Notes: a model not told the origin generated them from the letters alone. Shown: positions 1-11,534, counted from the first letter of the stretch. The stretch: 64,000 nt of DNA from [Pantoea] beijingensis (GCF_022647505.1 NZ_CP071409.1:3100001-3164000); one strand, 5' to 3'. Numbers and translations: made by a program.

Positions 1-676
1 CCAACGTTGGCCAGGTTTCACGCAGCAGTAACGCCGTTCTCAGGAAATCGGCGCTCAGCATTTCCACTTCCGCACCACGGCTACCCGGCAACAACGCCAG
101 ACACCGGGCCTGTGTATTGATACCCAATGCGTGCCGCGCAGCCTGTTTGTCCGGGTGTAACGGCATTGTATCGGCCATTGTATGGCCGATAAAGCGGCAG
201 GGAACGTTAAAACGATCGTAAAACGCTTTTTCAAAAGGCAGAAAAGCCAACACCAGATCAGTGGCTTTCGCTATTTTGAAAACGCGCTTCTGTCGCCATG
301 CCCAGACCGAGGGGCTGACATAGTGGATAGTGCGAATACCGCGTTTTTTCAGCCGCCCTTCCAGGGTGATATTAAAATCAGGTGCATCAATCCCAACAAA
401 AACGTCCGGTTTTAGTTTGCTAAAGCGGCGCGTCAGATCGCGGCGAATTTTCAATAAACGCGGTAAACGTTCAAGCACCTCAACAATGCCCATTACCGCT
501 AACTCTTCCATCTCGTACCAGGCATCACATCCTTCAGCCTGCATACGTGGACCCGCAACGCCCACAAAGCGGGCATCGGGATGCTGCTCTTTAAGTGCGC
601 GAATCAGGCCGGCACCAAGAATATCGCCGGAGGTTTCTCCGGCGACAAGGGCAATCGTTAAAGGACGCTTAAGCAT
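1..676 (-). CDS. lpxB: Lipid-A-disaccharide synthase LpxB, N-terminal part (cut by window edge)
   Basis: This glycosyltransferase (GT19) joins UDP-2,3-diacylglucosamine to lipid X to form the lipid A disaccharide at the inner face of the cytoplasmic membrane. The visible part is about 225 of the usual 382 residues. It starts [20 protein letters not shown], and the segments [32 protein letters not shown] and [13 protein letters not shown] are all diagnostic of LpxB. The frame is open to base 1, so the C-terminal UDP-binding half lies outside the window. The start codon is three bases after the lpxA stop, so the two genes are cotranscribed and probably translationally coupled. No strong ribosome site is visible in the end of lpxA. 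Confidence 0.96.
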   Translation of the reverse strand, partial: MLKRPLTIALVAGETSGDILGAGLIRALKEQHPDARFVGVAGPRMQAEGCDAWYEMEELAVMGIVEVLERLPRLLKIRRDLTRRFSKLKPDVFVGIDAPDFNITLEGRLKKRGIRTIHYVSPSVWAWRQKRVFKIAKATDLVLAFLPFEKAFYDRFNVPCRFIGHTMADTMPLHPDKQAARHALGINTQARCLALLPGSRGAEVEMLSADFLRTALLLRETWPTL

Positions 677-679
677 GAA

Positions 680-1468
680 TTACCGAATCAGACCTCGCGT
701 TGAGCGGGCAAAGAAATCGTAGAAGGGCTGCACCTCAGGGTGCTCCTGTGCAATTTCGGCAATTTCCGGTTTCACTTCATCCATCGTCTTGCCGCTACGA
801 TACAAAAGCTTGTACGCATTGCGGATGGCATGCAACGCTTCCTTACTAAAACCGCGACGCTTGAGTCCTTCAATGTTGATGCCAAACGGCGTCGCATGAT
901 TGCCCTGCGCGATAATAAAAGGCGGGACGTCCTGTACGACACCCGAGCAACCGCCAATCATCACATGCGCTCCAACGACACAGAACTGATGTACCGCCGT
1001 CATGCCGCCGATAATGGCAAAATCATCAATGGTAACGTGTCCACCTAATGTCGCATTGTTAGCCAGGATACAGCGATTACCCACAACGCAATCATGTGCG
1101 ATATGTACATTGACCATCAGCAGATTATCATTGCCAACCGTCGTAACATTCGCACCCTGTATGGTACCACGATGAATGGTCACACTTTCACGGATACTAT
1201 TACGATCGCCAATTTCCACACGCGTTGGTTCACCGGCGTATTTCAGATCCTGGTTTACCTCACCAATCGAAGCGAATTGATGAATTTTATTGTCTTTACC
1301 AATACGCGTATGGCCGTTAACCACCACGTGAGATTTCAGTATCGTACCTTCACCAATTTCAACATTTGCGCCAATAAAACAAAAAGGGCCAATATGGACG
1401 CGAGCGCCAATAATGGCGCCCTCTTCAATAATTGAACTTGGGTGAATCACGGCTGTTTGGTCTATCAC
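680..1468 (-). CDS. lpxA: UDP-N-acetylglucosamine acyltransferase LpxA
   Basis: LpxA transfers R-3-hydroxymyristate from ACP to the 3-OH of UDP-GlcNAc, the first step of lipid A synthesis. The protein has 262 residues, exactly the family length. Residues 1-190 are a left-handed beta-helix of hexapeptide repeats (for example [19 protein letters not shown]), followed by a helical C-terminal cap ending in ARSTRGLIR. The catalytic histidine lies in [10 protein letters not shown]. It sits between fabZ and lpxB with three-base gaps on both sides, so fabZ, lpxA and lpxB form one transcription unit. FabZ and LpxA compete for the same hydroxyacyl-ACP pool, which gives biological sense to the coupling. 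Confidence 0.98.
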   Translation of the reverse strand: MIDQTAVIHPSSIIEEGAIIGARVHIGPFCFIGANVEIGEGTILKSHVVVNGHTRIGKDNKIHQFASIGEVNQDLKYAGEPTRVEIGDRNSIRESVTIHRGTIQGANVTTVGNDNLLMVNVHIAHDCVVGNRCILANNATLGGHVTIDDFAIIGGMTAVHQFCVVGAHVMIGGCSGVVQDVPPFIIAQGNHATPFGINIEGLKRRGFSKEALHAIRNAYKLLYRSGKTMDEVKPEIAEIAQEHPEVQPFYDFFARSTRGLIR

Positions 1469-1471
1469 GGA

Positions 1472-1927
1472 TTATGCCTCCCGGCTGCGGGCACACATCA
1501 TTGTTGCTTCGCAGACAATTTTACCGTCAACGGTCGCGACACCTTTAAAGCGAGTCAGACCACGGCGGGTTTTTTCGAAAGTGACTTCCATAATCATCTG
1601 ATCGCCAGGAACGACCGGACGCTTAAAGCGGGCTTCATCAATACCAGCAAAATAATAAAGCTCACCCGGCTCCAGTTTACCCACGCTCTTAAACGCCAGG
1701 ATGCCAGTTGCCTGCGCCATGGCTTCAAGGATCAGGACCCCTGGAAAAATCGGTTTACCAGGGAAATGTCCCTGGAAAAACGGCTCGTTTACGGAAACGT
1801 TTTTCACTGCACGCAGGTATTTATGCTCCTCGAAATCCAGTACACGATCGACCAGCAAAAAAGGATAACGGTGCGGCAGTAATTCTAAAATCTCTTCAAT
1901 TTTCAGAGTATGAGTTTCAGTAGTCAA
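1472..1927 (-). CDS. fabZ: 3-hydroxyacyl-ACP dehydratase FabZ
   Basis: This hot-dog-fold dehydratase removes water from 3-hydroxyacyl-ACP in fatty acid elongation. Its length of 151 residues equals the E. coli enzyme. The active-site histidine is in [14 protein letters not shown] and the catalytic glutamate follows in [22 protein letters not shown] is the conserved N-terminal motif. It is three bases upstream of lpxA on the same strand. The spacer to the preceding gene lpxD is 380 bases, clearly longer than in E. coli, so fabZ-lpxA-lpxB may need its own promoter here. Confidence 0.98.
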   Translation of the reverse strand: MTTETHTLKIEEILELLPHRYPFLLVDRVLDFEEHKYLRAVKNVSVNEPFFQGHFPGKPIFPGVLILEAMAQATGILAFKSVGKLEPGELYYFAGIDEARFKRPVVPGDQMIMEVTFEKTRRGLTRFKGVATVDGKIVCEATMMCARSREA

Positions 1928-2307
1928 AATACTCTTCCTGTCCTAAAAATCTGATGGCATCAATGACACGGCCTGCAAAGATCATCCGCAGGCCGCAAAT
2001 TCAGTTTCCGTGCGCTTGGCTTTCCCTGCTTAGCATGTTGTATTTTATGAAAGCCGGTCAGTCACGGGATAAGACCTAAAGCATTAAACAAGCTGCGTGG
2101 CGGCATATCAGCACATTCCGGATAAACTCTCCGGGATGCGAGCGTCCCCCCCGGCATCCTGCTCAACTGGTGAAAGGTCCCTTAAGTAATGGGGTTACAC
2201 CAGTACAGAACGATCAACAAACCCAATACGCTGACCTCAGTAAGCATATCGAATAAGCAGACTAACTAACGCTAATACAGCGTAAAATATGACGGTTACA
2301 GGCTTAT
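1928..2307. other. Expanded lpxD-fabZ spacer with hairpins
   Basis: These 380 bases hold no convincing gene. An inverted repeat with an 8-base stem (CGGCCTGC/GCAGGCCG) lies at 1969-1995. A second region around 2120-2162 can pair GGATGC with GCATCC around a C-run and contains CCGGATAA, reminiscent of REP-type sequences, though it does not match the classical REP consensus. Neither hairpin has a U-run on the minus strand, so they are not obvious intrinsic terminators. They could stabilise or process the mRNA between lpxD and fabZ. Confidence 0.4.
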
Positions 2308-3330
2308 TTAGCCCTTATCAACCTTACGTTCGATGGCTTTTAAGCGTTTGCTTATTTCATCGATATTCATGACTAACGCAGCAGTTTTGCGCCAGTTTTT
2401 ATTAGGTTGCAACGGAATGCCCGAAGAGTATACCCCAGGTTCAGTGATTGGTCGCATTACCATTCCCATTCCTGTGACCGTCACTTTGTCACAAATTTCC
2501 ATGTGACCATTAATTACGCTCGCCCCGCCGATCATGCAATAGCGTCCAATTTTCAGACTGCCCGCCATAATAACACCACCGGCCACCGCCGTATTGTCGC
2601 CAATCACGACGTTATGTGCAATCTGGCACTGGTTATCAATAATAACACCATTACCAATCTGCGTGTTATCCAACGCGCCACGGTCAATTGTCGTACAGGC
2701 ACCGATCTCTACACGATCGCCAATCACGACAGTACCGAGCTGTGGAATTTTAATCCAGTTGCCGCGATCATTAGCATAACCAAAACCATCTGCGCCAATT
2801 ACCGTACCGGACTGGACCAGGCAATGTTCACCGATTTGCACGTCATGATAGACAGAAACGTTGGCCCATAAACGTGAGCCTGCGCCTATTCGGGCATTTT
2901 TACCGACAAAACACCCTGCGCCGATCGCTACGTTATCACCAAGAATAACGCCGGATTCGATCACCGCATTCGCACCAATAGCGACATTTTGGCCGAGTTG
3001 GGCTGTCGCATCCACTACTGCGCTCGCAGCAATATCCTGAGCGGGCCGGGGAGTCGAATCTAACAGTTGAGCCATCCGCGCATAGGTAAGATAAGGATCT
3101 TTAACCACTAACGCCGTCGCTTTACACCATGGCAGATCGGCTTCAAGCAAGACTACGGCTGAAGCCTGACAGGTTGCCAGCTGCTCACGATAGCGACTGT
3201 TAGCTAAAAAGGTGATCTGACCATTCTGGGCGGATTGCATAGAAGCAATGCCGGAGATGACGATATCGCCATCTCCGTGCAATTCTGCATCCAACTGCTG
3301 GGCTAAATCAGCCAGTCGAATTGAAGACAT
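2308..3330 (-). CDS. lpxD: UDP-3-O-(3-hydroxymyristoyl)glucosamine N-acyltransferase LpxD
   Basis: LpxD adds the second hydroxymyristoyl chain, to the 2-amino group, in lipid A synthesis. The protein has 340 residues against 341 in E. coli. Residues 1-100 form the uridine-binding domain (start [20 protein letters not shown]), residues about 105-310 form the hexapeptide beta-helix, and the C-terminal helix ends near [12 protein letters not shown]. The catalytic histidine is in [12 protein letters not shown]. The start codon is three bases downstream of the skp stop, as in related bacteria, so it is cotranscribed with skp and bamA. Confidence 0.98.
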   Translation of the reverse strand: MSSIRLADLAQQLDAELHGDGDIVISGIASMQSAQNGQITFLANSRYREQLATCQASAVVLLEADLPWCKATALVVKDPYLTYARMAQLLDSTPRPAQDIAASAVVDATAQLGQNVAIGANAVIESGVILGDNVAIGAGCFVGKNARIGAGSRLWANVSVYHDVQIGEHCLVQSGTVIGADGFGYANDRGNWIKIPQLGTVVIGDRVEIGACTTIDRGALDNTQIGNGVIIDNQCQIAHNVVIGDNTAVAGGVIMAGSLKIGRYCMIGGASVINGHMEICDKVTVTGMGMVMRPITEPGVYSSGIPLQPNKNWRKTAALVMNIDEISKRLKAIERKVDKG

Positions 3331-3333
3331 GGA

Positions 3334-3831
3334 TTATTTAACCTGTTTCAGCACATCAGCAGTGATGTCTTTAGAATTCGCCGCATAAGCCACTGCGTTA
3401 GCATCAACTACGACATCATAACCTTCGCTATCAGCCACTTTTTTCACAGCATCCTGGATACGGCTAAGGATTTTATTACGCTCTTCCGTCTGGCGACGAC
3501 GGTTATCTTGCTCAAAAGCCTGCGCTTTAGAGGAGAACGCTTCGCGCTGCGCCATAATGTCTTTTTCCATGCGGCTGCGATCGCTTGCCTTCATGGTAGA
3601 GCCATCACGCTGCAGACGCTGCATTTTTGTTTGCAGGTCGCGTTCCTGGCTCTGCAAGTCAGTTGCACGGCCTTTGAATTCATTTTCAAGCTGTTTCGCA
3701 ACTGTCGCACGCTGCGGTAACTGTTGGAAAATGCTGGAAACGTTTACCACTGCAATTTTGTCAGCAGCCTGAACGCCAGCTGAAGCAGCTAAAGCAAGAC
3801 CCAGACCTGCAGCACATAACAACTTTTTCAC
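3334..3831 (-). CDS. skp: Periplasmic chaperone Skp (OmpH)
   Basis: Skp is a trimeric jellyfish-shaped chaperone that holds unfolded outer-membrane proteins in the periplasm for delivery to BamA. It has 165 residues with a signal peptide ([19 protein letters not shown], cleavage near VQA-ADKIA). A long coiled-coil rich in Lys, Arg, Gln and Glu covers about residues 50-130, the tentacles of the trimer. The C-terminus [19 protein letters not shown] is typical. It lies between bamA (119-base gap, containing a small CGGCAG/CTGCCG hairpin at 3887-3905) and lpxD. Confidence 0.97.
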   Translation of the reverse strand: MKKLLCAAGLGLALAASAGVQAADKIAVVNVSSIFQQLPQRATVAKQLENEFKGRATDLQSQERDLQTKMQRLQRDGSTMKASDRSRMEKDIMAQREAFSSKAQAFEQDNRRRQTEERNKILSRIQDAVKKVADSEGYDVVVDANAVAYAANSKDITADVLKQVK

Positions 3832-3950
3832 TATAAACTCCTTACCATCACCGTTCGTGTCACAGACACATTATTTTGCGTGACATCGGCAGCACCTGGC
3901 TGCCGTGTGACAACGCGATACTCACTTGAGTAACTTCCTTGCGCAAAGTA

Positions 3951-6356
3951 TTACCAGGTTTTACCAATGTTAAACTGGAACTGCTCTGCTCTATCTCCCT
4001 CATACTTTTTAACCGGCTGCGCATACGAGAACACCAGTGGGCCGAGAGGCGACATCCACTGCAGCGCCAGACCAGCGGAAACACGCACATTGCTCGGATC
4101 GCTATAGTCCGGAATGCCAGCAGCACGTGTTTGGTCTGTATCATCCCAGTTCGTATCCCAGACGGTACCGGCATCAACAAACAGCGATGTACGCACCGAG
4201 TTCGAATACTTCTCGCTCAGGAATGGCGTTGGCGTAATCAGCTCAGCACTGGCGACTGCCATCGCATTTCCGCCCACCGCATCATCGGAATGGCAGAGAG
4301 GGCGAGAACCAGAACAGGTTGAAGAGCCATTGTTGAAGTACGCAGCCTTAGGACCGATGTTATTTGAACGGAAACCACGCACTGTGCTGGAACCACCCGC
4401 ATAGAAGTTTTCGTAGAATGGCAACTCTTTGCCACCCAGACCATCTCCGTAACCTACGCGACCACGCCCTAACAGCACCCATGTACGGTCCTGGTTCAGC
4501 GGCATATACTGCTGAGTATCCAACGTTACTTTATAGAAGTCGTTGTCGGAACCAGGGATCGTTACTTTACCATTCAGGTTAGTACGGTTACCGGAGGTCG
4601 GGAAGAAACCTCTGTCAAGGTTGTTGAACGTCCAACCATAGTTGAAAGTAAAATCGTCCGCGTCGAAATCAGCACGACGAATACGGTCCGGATCCTGTCC
4701 AACCGAATTTAGATAACGCCACATCGCGATCTGCGGTTGCATATCGGACAGGGAGTTATGCACATACCCCAAGCCAACACGCAACGTGTTGTTTTCATTG
4801 ATTGGGAAACCGAGTGTACCGTCTACACCATAACTTTTGTTGGTATAGTCGGAAAGATCAGCATCATCCGCTTTAAAGTCGTTATAGAAAATACGACCAC
4901 CGAGGCTAACACCATCAACCGTAAAATACGGATCGGTTAACGAGAATTCAGCGTAAGTCTGGAAATCGTTTTTGGTGCCGCTAATCCCCACGGTATTCCC
5001 CGTGCCCAGCCAGTTTTCTTGCTGCACACCGACCTGGAAACTGACACCACTTTCAGTACCAAAACCAACACCGAAGTTAAAAGTCCCGGTATTACGCTCT
5101 TTGACTTTATAAACCACATCAACTTGATCGGCGGTGCCCGGCACGCGCTGCGTATCAACATCAACAGTTTCAAAGTAACCGGTACGGTTCAAACGCTCTT
5201 TACCCTGCTCAACCAAATCGCTGCCCAGCCACGCACCTTCCATCTGGCGCATTTCACGGCGCAGAACGGAATCTTTGGAGGTATCATTACCTTCATAGCG
5301 CACTTTACGCACGTAGTACCTGTTACCCGCGTCTACGCTCACGTGTAACTTAACCGTTTTATCCGCGTCATTGATTTCGGGCTGTGTGGCAACGCGTGGG
5401 TAAGCGTAACCGTAACGCCCCAGAAGCTTCTTAATATCATCTTCCATACGCGTAACTTTGGTACCGTTATACAGCTCGCCCGGCTGGATTTGCGTTAACT
5501 TTTCAATTTCCGCTGAATGCCCGGCCATGCTGCCATTCACCACCACACCAGAAAGCTTGTACTGATCGCCTTCGGTAATATTAATGGTGATATAGATCCC
5601 TTTTTTGTCCGGTGTCAGGCTCACTTGCGTGGAATCGATATTGAAACGCGCATAACCCCGGTCCAGATAGAAGCTGCGCAGGGTTTCAAGGTCGCCCGCC
5701 AGTTTCTGCTTCTGATATTTACGATCGCCTACCACGTTCCACCATGGCACTTCGTCACGCAGTTGGAAGCGGGAAATCAGCTCCTCGGAACTGAATGCCT
5801 TATTCCCCACGACGTTGATTTGCTGGATTTTGGCGGAAACACCCTCGGTAAACACCAGCTTCAAATCGACACGGTTACGCGGCAATGGCGTAACAACGGC
5901 CTTCACGCTGGCACTGTATTTACCGACGCTATAATAGAAATCCTCCAGGCCTTTCTCGATAGTCGAGATGGTAGTGCGGTCAAGCGCTTCGCCCACACGC
6001 ACGCCTGAAGCTTCAAGGTTCTGCTTGAGCATGTCATCTTTCACCGCTTTGTTACCGGAGAAAGTGATGCTGGCAATGGTAGGACGCTCTTTAACCTGAA
6101 CGATCAGCGTGGTGCCATCGCGCAGAACCTGGACGTCTTCGAAGTTTCCGGTCGCAAACAGAGAGCGAATGGTATTACTGATGTCATCATCAGACACCGA
6201 ATCCCCTACGCGCACAGGCATGCTAAGCAAAGCCGCACCGACGGCGACTCGCTGCAGCCCTTCGAAATGAATGTCCTTCACTACGAACCCGTCTGCACCG
6301 TATACGGTGGCGCTGCTAAACAGCAGCGACGCTATGAGCAACTTTTTCATCGCCAT
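3951..6356 (-). CDS. bamA: Outer-membrane protein assembly factor BamA
   Basis: BamA is the essential Omp85-family core of the BAM complex, folding beta-barrels into the outer membrane. It has 801 residues (E. coli 810). The signal peptide is [20 protein letters not shown], then five POTRA domains to about residue 420, then a 16-strand barrel. The conserved lid-loop motif VRGF is present ([17 protein letters not shown]), and the chain ends FQFNIGKTW with a C-terminal aromatic residue. A Cys pair ([16 protein letters not shown]) lies in extracellular loop 6. It is downstream of rseP and upstream of skp, a grouping of envelope assembly genes often under sigma-E control. Confidence 0.98.
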   Translation of the reverse strand: MAMKKLLIASLLFSSATVYGADGFVVKDIHFEGLQRVAVGAALLSMPVRVGDSVSDDDISNTIRSLFATGNFEDVQVLRDGTTLIVQVKERPTIASITFSGNKAVKDDMLKQNLEASGVRVGEALDRTTISTIEKGLEDFYYSVGKYSASVKAVVTPLPRNRVDLKLVFTEGVSAKIQQINVVGNKAFSSEELISRFQLRDEVPWWNVVGDRKYQKQKLAGDLETLRSFYLDRGYARFNIDSTQVSLTPDKKGIYITINITEGDQYKLSGVVVNGSMAGHSAEIEKLTQIQPGELYNGTKVTRMEDDIKKLLGRYGYAYPRVATQPEINDADKTVKLHVSVDAGNRYYVRKVRYEGNDTSKDSVLRREMRQMEGAWLGSDLVEQGKERLNRTGYFETVDVDTQRVPGTADQVDVVYKVKERNTGTFNFGVGFGTESGVSFQVGVQQENWLGTGNTVGISGTKNDFQTYAEFSLTDPYFTVDGVSLGGRIFYNDFKADDADLSDYTNKSYGVDGTLGFPINENNTLRVGLGYVHNSLSDMQPQIAMWRYLNSVGQDPDRIRRADFDADDFTFNYGWTFNNLDRGFFPTSGNRTNLNGKVTIPGSDNDFYKVTLDTQQYMPLNQDRTWVLLGRGRVGYGDGLGGKELPFYENFYAGGSSTVRGFRSNNIGPKAAYFNNGSSTCSGSRPLCHSDDAVGGNAMAVASAELITPTPFLSEKYSNSVRTSLFVDAGTVWDTNWDDTDQTRAAGIPDYSDPSNVRVSAGLALQWMSPLGPLVFSYAQPVKKYEGDRAEQFQFNIGKTW

Positions 6357-6410
6357 CGTTGTTATGCATTCTTCCTAACACATCTCATGCCTGCGAGCGC
6401 CATTCAGCTA

Positions 6411-7760
6411 CTACAAGCGAGAGAAATCATTGAATAGTGCAAGCCCCATTAACAGCACCAGTAAGATAGAACCGATGCGATAACTGAAGTCCTGAACACG
6501 CTCGGACACCGGTTTCCCTTTGATTTTCTCAATCGCCAGAAACAGCAGGTGTCCACCATCTAAAACCGGTAATGGAAACAGGTTGATAATTCCCAGGTTC
6601 ACACTGATCAAAGCGAGAAACATCAGGTAGTAAATCATACCGTATTCTGCTGACATCCCGGCACCCTGCGCGATCGAAATCGGCCCGCTCAGATTGTTCA
6701 GCTTTACATCACCCGTTATCAGTTTGCCAAGCATGCCAACCGTCAGCTTCATCAGTTGCCAGGTTTTCCCCCCAGCCTCACCAATAGCAGCGAACGGACC
6801 ATACTGACGTACCGTTTTGTATTCGTCAGACAGAGGAATAACCTGCGGTATCACACCGGCAAACCCCTCTGCGTCATTACCTGGCTTCGCCTGGGGTACC
6901 AAGGTCATATTGACCAATTCTCCCTGACGCTCAACGTCTAATGCAATGGCCTTTCCTGGATTATCCCGCACCAGGTTCACAAAAGTTTGCCACTGTTCCA
7001 GCGATTGACCATCGACTTTAACGATCCTGTCGCCCGCATGCAAACCTGCTTTGCTTGCTGCAGAACCCGATTGCACTTCTGCTAATACCGTTTCAATCTG
7101 TGGGCCGCGAGGCTTGATGCCCAGAGCAACCACCGGATCCTGCTTATCGGGCTCAAAATGCCAGTTGCGTAAATTAAGCCGTTTTTCGCTTAATTGGGAG
7201 GAACCAAAAGGCGCTACGCTCAGGGTTGTTTCTGCATCGCCAATTTTACTGACGAGCGCCATACGCACAGCATCCCAATCAGGCGTTTCGATACCGTCTA
7301 CTGCTTTTAGTTCCATACCGGGTGCAATTTGCGCCTCTGCCGCCACCGAACCGCTCACTATTTCACCGGCAACCGGGCGAACACCTGGGACGCCGTGCAT
7401 AAAAACCAACCAGTAAGCGAAGATGGCAAACACGAAATTTGCAATAGGACCAGCTGCAATAATCGAAGCGCGCTGCAGCACCGTTTTGTTATTAAACGCC
7501 TGGTGCCGTAATTCCGGCATCACACTCTCAACACGCTCATCAAGCATTTTGACATAGCCACCGAGCGGAATAAGTGCAATAACGTACTCAGTTCCCTGTG
7601 CATCACGGCGTCGCCACAGCGCTTTGCCAAAACCAATAGAAAAGCGTTCAACTTTTACGCCGCAGCGCCGCGCCACCCAAAAATGGCCGAATTCATGAAC
7701 GGTAATCAGCACGCCAAGCGCAACGATAAACGCTGCGAGACTCCAGAGTATGCTTAACAT
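6411..7760 (-). CDS. rseP: Site-2 zinc protease RseP
   Basis: RseP is the intramembrane metalloprotease that makes the second cut in RseA and so releases sigma-E. It has 449 residues (E. coli 450). The zinc motif HEFGH is at residues 22-26 inside the first membrane segment. Two PDZ domains fill about residues 115-310 ([14 protein letters not shown] is the second PDZ core). The third zinc ligand is in the LDG motif ([15 protein letters not shown]), and the C-terminal membrane helix ends [10 protein letters not shown]. It is 15 bases after cdsA and 54 bases before bamA. Confidence 0.98.
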   Translation of the reverse strand: MLSILWSLAAFIVALGVLITVHEFGHFWVARRCGVKVERFSIGFGKALWRRRDAQGTEYVIALIPLGGYVKMLDERVESVMPELRHQAFNNKTVLQRASIIAAGPIANFVFAIFAYWLVFMHGVPGVRPVAGEIVSGSVAAEAQIAPGMELKAVDGIETPDWDAVRMALVSKIGDAETTLSVAPFGSSQLSEKRLNLRNWHFEPDKQDPVVALGIKPRGPQIETVLAEVQSGSAASKAGLHAGDRIVKVDGQSLEQWQTFVNLVRDNPGKAIALDVERQGELVNMTLVPQAKPGNDAEGFAGVIPQVIPLSDEYKTVRQYGPFAAIGEAGGKTWQLMKLTVGMLGKLITGDVKLNNLSGPISIAQGAGMSAEYGMIYYLMFLALISVNLGIINLFPLPVLDGGHLLFLAIEKIKGKPVSERVQDFSYRIGSILLVLLMGLALFNDFSRL

Positions 7761-7775
7761 AGCGATAGCATTCCT

Positions 7776-8633
7776 TTAAAGCGTCCTGAAAACGAGCAGT
7801 AACAGGCAGGCAAAAACAGGCACTGCTGCAGTCAAGCTATCGATACGGTCCAAAATACCACCGTGTCCGGGAATTAAATTGCCACTGTCTTTAATTCCGG
7901 CCTCACGCTTGAACATACTTTCGGTCAGATCGCCCAGCACCGATGCCAGCGCCGCCATAATCGAGCAGGTCAGTAAAACACCGGGCTGAATATCCAGCGG
8001 GGCCCACAAGCCAAACAGCAAGGAGATCAGCGCCGAGGTCAACAAGCCACCGGCAAAACCTTCCCATGTTTTACCCGGCGACACTTTAGGCGCCAGCTTG
8101 TGCTTGCCAAACAAGCGACCAAACATATAGGCACCTGAGTCTGCTCCCCATACCAGAAACATCACATACAGCAGCCACCAGGAGCCGGCAAAATGATCGG
8201 ACTCGTACTGATACTGGCGTAGCGCCACCATGCCCCAGAAAAACGGGATGATAGTGAGAAGACCAAACGCCAGGCGCAACACGCGAGAATCACGCCAAAA
8301 GGCCGCTGAACGTGGGAACGAGAGTACCATGAATAGTGCTACAACCCACCAGGCGAGCGATGCCCATAACGAGCCGCTGATAACGGGAAGAGTGACCGAA
8401 TGCTGCCAGGCTGGCAGTGTAAATGACATGATGGAGAGAAGCAGGCCACAAAGAACCGCGAGCCAAATACGTTGCTGGTGAGAAGCGAAGCCGGCAAATT
8501 GCCCCCATTCCCACGCAGCCAACATACATATAGCCAGAATAGTAATCATGAAACCTGCGGGTGGCAGCAAAAAAAGAGCAGCGATCACCACAGGGATCAA
8601 TATGAACGCTGTAATCAAACGAGACTTCAGCAA
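7776..8633 (-). CDS. cdsA: Phosphatidate cytidylyltransferase CdsA
   Basis: CdsA makes CDP-diacylglycerol from CTP and phosphatidate, the branch point for all phospholipids. Its 285 residues equal the E. coli enzyme. It is a polytopic inner-membrane protein with about eight hydrophobic segments, starting MLKSRLITAFILIPVVIAAL. The family signature lies near residues 235-265 (SMFKREAGIKDSGNLIPGHG followed by GILDRIDSL), carrying the metal-binding Asp residues. It follows uppS by 18 bases and precedes rseP by 15, so all three lie in one unit. Confidence 0.98.
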   Translation of the reverse strand: MLKSRLITAFILIPVVIAALFLLPPAGFMITILAICMLAAWEWGQFAGFASHQQRIWLAVLCGLLLSIMSFTLPAWQHSVTLPVISGSLWASLAWWVVALFMVLSFPRSAAFWRDSRVLRLAFGLLTIIPFFWGMVALRQYQYESDHFAGSWWLLYVMFLVWGADSGAYMFGRLFGKHKLAPKVSPGKTWEGFAGGLLTSALISLLFGLWAPLDIQPGVLLTCSIMAALASVLGDLTESMFKREAGIKDSGNLIPGHGGILDRIDSLTAAVPVFACLLLLVFRTL

Positions 8634-8651
8634 AGGTTACCCCCAGTGCGT

Positions 8652-9407
8652 TCAGACGCCACCAGGTGCTGCGCCGCCAAATCGACGCTCTCGGTGTGAA
8701 AAAGCATTCATTGCACCTTCAAAAACGTGTTCATCAAAATCAGGCCAAAGAACATCAGTAAAGTAAAACTCAGCATAGGCGACTTGCCATAGCAGGAAGT
8801 TACTGATGCGATGTTCTCCCCCGGTCCTTATTACCAGATCTACTGGCGCCAGCTCATTAAGACAGAGATACGGTGTCAGCGTCTCTTCTTCGATTTGATC
8901 GGGACGGAGTAATCCTTCCTGAACCTGTTCAGCAATTTGTCTGACGCCATGGATAATATCCCAACGGCCGCCATAATTCGCGGCAATGTTGAGCGTTAGT
9001 CCATTATTTTGTTGAGTAAGTTCCTCTGCGCGGCGAATACGCTCCTGTAAACGAGAATTAAAGCGACTGATATCACCAATAATCCGTAAACGAACATTAT
9101 GCTTATGCAGGCTTTTCACTTCACTATCCAGCGCCCAAATGAAAAGCTCCATCAACGCCATGACTTCCTGCGGCGGACGGTTCCAGTTTTCGCTACTGAA
9201 AGCATAAAGCGTCAGGGCATCCAGTTTATTACTTACGGCAAAACTTACGGCGCGACGAACCGATTTCACTCCCGCTTTATGTCCAGAAATGCGTAACTTG
9301 CCCTGATTTTTAGCCCAACGACCATTGCCATCCATAATGATGGCTACATGCCGTGGGCCAGCAGTGCCAGGCTGGTCATCGATTTTTAATTGATTTTGGG
9401 ACGACAT
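8652..9407 (-). CDS. uppS: Undecaprenyl diphosphate synthase UppS (IspU)
   Basis: This cis-prenyltransferase adds eight isoprene units to farnesyl diphosphate, making the C55 carrier lipid for peptidoglycan and O-antigen. It has 251 residues (E. coli 253). The motif RHVAIIMDGNGRWAKNQGK places the catalytic aspartate at residue 26. TLYAFSSENWNRP, the GHKAG loop and the C-terminal DLVIRTGGEHRISNFLLWQ are all family signatures. The first 18 residues are poorly conserved, but the start with Asp at position 26 fits the family. An intrinsic terminator separates it from dxr. Confidence 0.97.
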   Translation of the reverse strand: MSSQNQLKIDDQPGTAGPRHVAIIMDGNGRWAKNQGKLRISGHKAGVKSVRRAVSFAVSNKLDALTLYAFSSENWNRPPQEVMALMELFIWALDSEVKSLHKHNVRLRIIGDISRFNSRLQERIRRAEELTQQNNGLTLNIAANYGGRWDIIHGVRQIAEQVQEGLLRPDQIEEETLTPYLCLNELAPVDLVIRTGGEHRISNFLLWQVAYAEFYFTDVLWPDFDEHVFEGAMNAFSHRERRFGGAAPGGV

Positions 9408-9471
9408 AACGCGTAATTATTTCCTTTAATCAGAAATACGACGGTTTCTGAATACTTGCCCGCAAGGCCAT

Positions 9472-9493
9472 AAAAAAACCGTGCTGTGCACGG
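9472..9493 (-). terminator. Intrinsic terminator between dxr and uppS
   Basis: On the minus strand a 6-base stem CCGTGC/GCACGG with a three-base loop is followed directly by seven T. It lies about 100 bases after the dxr stop and before uppS, so it would end dxr transcripts or attenuate read-through. Confidence 0.65.
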
Positions 9494-9593
9494 CCTGCTC
9501 TACCGTTCTGGCTGCTTCATCTGCTAAATGAGAGCCGCGAACTATATCATTTACGGCTTAACCTCACAAATGGCGGTGCCGCAAATTGCTGAA

Positions 9594-10796
9594 CTAACGA
9601 TGCCGAGCAAAACGAGAGAGCATGTTCTCTGCCTGCGTTCGCGCCTGCCGATCGATATCAATTACCGCTTCCACGCTTTGTGGTTCCGTGCAGGATAGCG
9701 ACGCTAATACCGCCTGATTAATCTCGGCAATATCGGTAAAACGTATCTGCTCATTCAGGAACGCAGCAACGGCAACCTCATTCGCTGCATTTAGCGATGT
9801 GGTCGCCGCCTGCCCTTGCTCACAGGCTTCAATAGCCAGCTTCAGGCAGGGGTAGCGCGCATAATCAGGCTCAGCAAAGGTCAATGCCCCCATGCGACTA
9901 AAATCCAATGGCGCAACGCCAGCATTAACGCGCTGAGGCCAGGCCATGGCGTGTGCGATAGGCGTGCGCATATCAGGCGACCCCAACTGCGCAATAACGC
10001 TACCATCGCGGTAGCGCACCATGGAGTGAATCACCGACTGCGGGTGTAAAATCACTTCCATTTGCGCGTCGGTGGCATTAAACAACCAGCGGGCTTCAAT
10101 GTATTCCAAACCTTTATTCATCATGGTGGCTGAATCGACAGAAATTTTACGCCCCATTGACCAGTTCGGATGCGCACATGCCTGAGCAGGCGTGACGCTA
10201 CCGAGCATTGTCATAGGCATTTCACGAAACGGGCCACCTGACCCCGTCAGAATAACGCTATCAATACCGTTATCCGTAAGGTCAGCGTATCCTAACTGCT
10301 GTTGGATGGAAGCAGGCAAACTCTGAAAAATAGCATTGTGCTCGCTGTCAATCGGCAGCAACTGCGCTTTCGCATTACTTACCGCATCCATAAACAGACG
10401 CCCACAAGTCACCAGCGCCTCTTTATTCGCCAACAGTACCGTCTTGCCAGCGCGGATAGCCGAAAGCGTAGGCAGCAACCCCGCAGCTCCCACAATAGCA
10501 GCCATAACCTGATCCACATCATCCAGTGCCGCTAACTCGCATGCAGCCTGTTCGCCTGCCAGTACCTCTGTAGTGAGGTTAAACTCCTTCAGACGTAGCC
10601 GCAGTGCCCGCGCGGACGCTTCATCTGCCATCGCCGCCAAAGCGGGGCGGAAAGCGAGGCACTGCTGCGCCATCAGCTCAACATTACGCCCCGCCACCAG
10701 TGCCTTAACCGAAAAAAGATGGGGGTTTTCGCGCACCACAGCAAGGGTGCTGCTGCCGACAGAGCCGGTCGAGCCGAGGATCGTCAATTGCTTCAT
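9594..10796 (-). CDS. dxr: 1-deoxy-D-xylulose 5-phosphate reductoisomerase Dxr (IspC)
   Basis: Dxr converts deoxyxylulose phosphate to methylerythritol phosphate using NADPH, the first committed step of the non-mevalonate isoprenoid pathway. It has 400 residues (E. coli 398). The NADPH-binding [11 protein letters not shown] is at residues 8-18. The metal and substrate ligands are in [16 protein letters not shown] and in [13 protein letters not shown]; the flexible loop is near [20 protein letters not shown]. It supplies isoprenoid precursors for uppS just downstream. Confidence 0.98.
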   Translation of the reverse strand: MKQLTILGSTGSVGSSTLAVVRENPHLFSVKALVAGRNVELMAQQCLAFRPALAAMADEASARALRLRLKEFNLTTEVLAGEQAACELAALDDVDQVMAAIVGAAGLLPTLSAIRAGKTVLLANKEALVTCGRLFMDAVSNAKAQLLPIDSEHNAIFQSLPASIQQQLGYADLTDNGIDSVILTGSGGPFREMPMTMLGSVTPAQACAHPNWSMGRKISVDSATMMNKGLEYIEARWLFNATDAQMEVILHPQSVIHSMVRYRDGSVIAQLGSPDMRTPIAHAMAWPQRVNAGVAPLDFSRMGALTFAEPDYARYPCLKLAIEACEQGQAATTSLNAANEVAVAAFLNEQIRFTDIAEINQAVLASLSCTEPQSVEAVIDIDRQARTQAENMLSRFARHR

Positions 10797-10878
10797 GAGC
10801 TGCTTTGTCCAAAGGTCAAATTACCGTGTCGTTCAGCCAATACACAGGTGATACGACTTATTTACGCGTCAAAATGCA

Positions 10879-10929
10879 AAACGCCGCACGATACGCCATT
10901 TATCATCAATGGCAATCTGTACGGCGTTT
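10879..10929 (-). terminator. Probable hairpin terminator after frr
   Basis: AAACGCCG (10879-10886) pairs with CGGCGTTT (10922-10929) around a 35-base loop that has a further short ATGGC/GCCAT pairing inside. On the minus strand the stem ends in a short T-run. It lies just after the frr stop and before dxr. The tail is short, so termination is only probable. Confidence 0.45.
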
Positions 10930-10947
10930 AGACGGCTCGTCGGATGA

Positions 10948-11505
10948 TCAGAACTCCAACAATTCCGCTTCTTTCTCTGCAAGCGCAACATCAACTTTCT
11001 TAATGAAGACATCTGTCATTTTTTGGATATCATCCTGTGAACGACGTTCTTCATCTTCACTGATCTCTTTATCTTTTAGTAATGCCTTTACTTTATCATT
11101 GGCATCACGACGAACGTTACGCACTGAAACTCGACCTTGTTCAGCTTCACCACGCACAATTTTGATCAGGTCCTTACGACGTTCTTCGGTCAATGCCGGG
11201 AGAGGGACACGGATATCACTACCCGCAGAGCTTGGGTTCAACCCCAAGTCGGATGTCATAATAGCCTTTTCAACGGCGGCGCTGATAGAGCGATCAAATA
11301 CGTTGATTTTTAACGTCCGCGAGTCTTCCACCGTTACGCTAGCCAACTGGCGCAGCGGCGTTGCTGAACCATAGTACTCAACCATGATACCGTCGAGAAT
11401 GCTAGGCGATGCGCGGCCAGTGCGAATTTTACTGATATGATTTTTGAATGCTTCCACGCATTTATCCATGCGCGTTTCAGCATCTTGTCTGATGTCGTTA
11501 ATCAC
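10948..11505 (-). CDS. frr: Ribosome recycling factor Frr
   Basis: With EF-G, RRF splits post-termination ribosomes. It has 185 residues, exactly the family length: a three-helix bundle plus a beta/alpha domain. Signature segments are [44 protein letters not shown] and [13 protein letters not shown]. It follows pyrH in the conserved rpsB-tsf-pyrH-frr order. Unusually, an ERIC element lies in the pyrH-frr spacer. Confidence 0.99.
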   Translation of the reverse strand: MINDIRQDAETRMDKCVEAFKNHISKIRTGRASPSILDGIMVEYYGSATPLRQLASVTVEDSRTLKINVFDRSISAAVEKAIMTSDLGLNPSSAGSDIRVPLPALTEERRKDLIKIVRGEAEQGRVSVRNVRRDANDKVKALLKDKEISEDEERRSQDDIQKMTDVFIKKVDVALAEKEAELLEF

Positions 11506-11534
11506 GTTGGAACCCTTGGATTCTGGTTGGCTTG

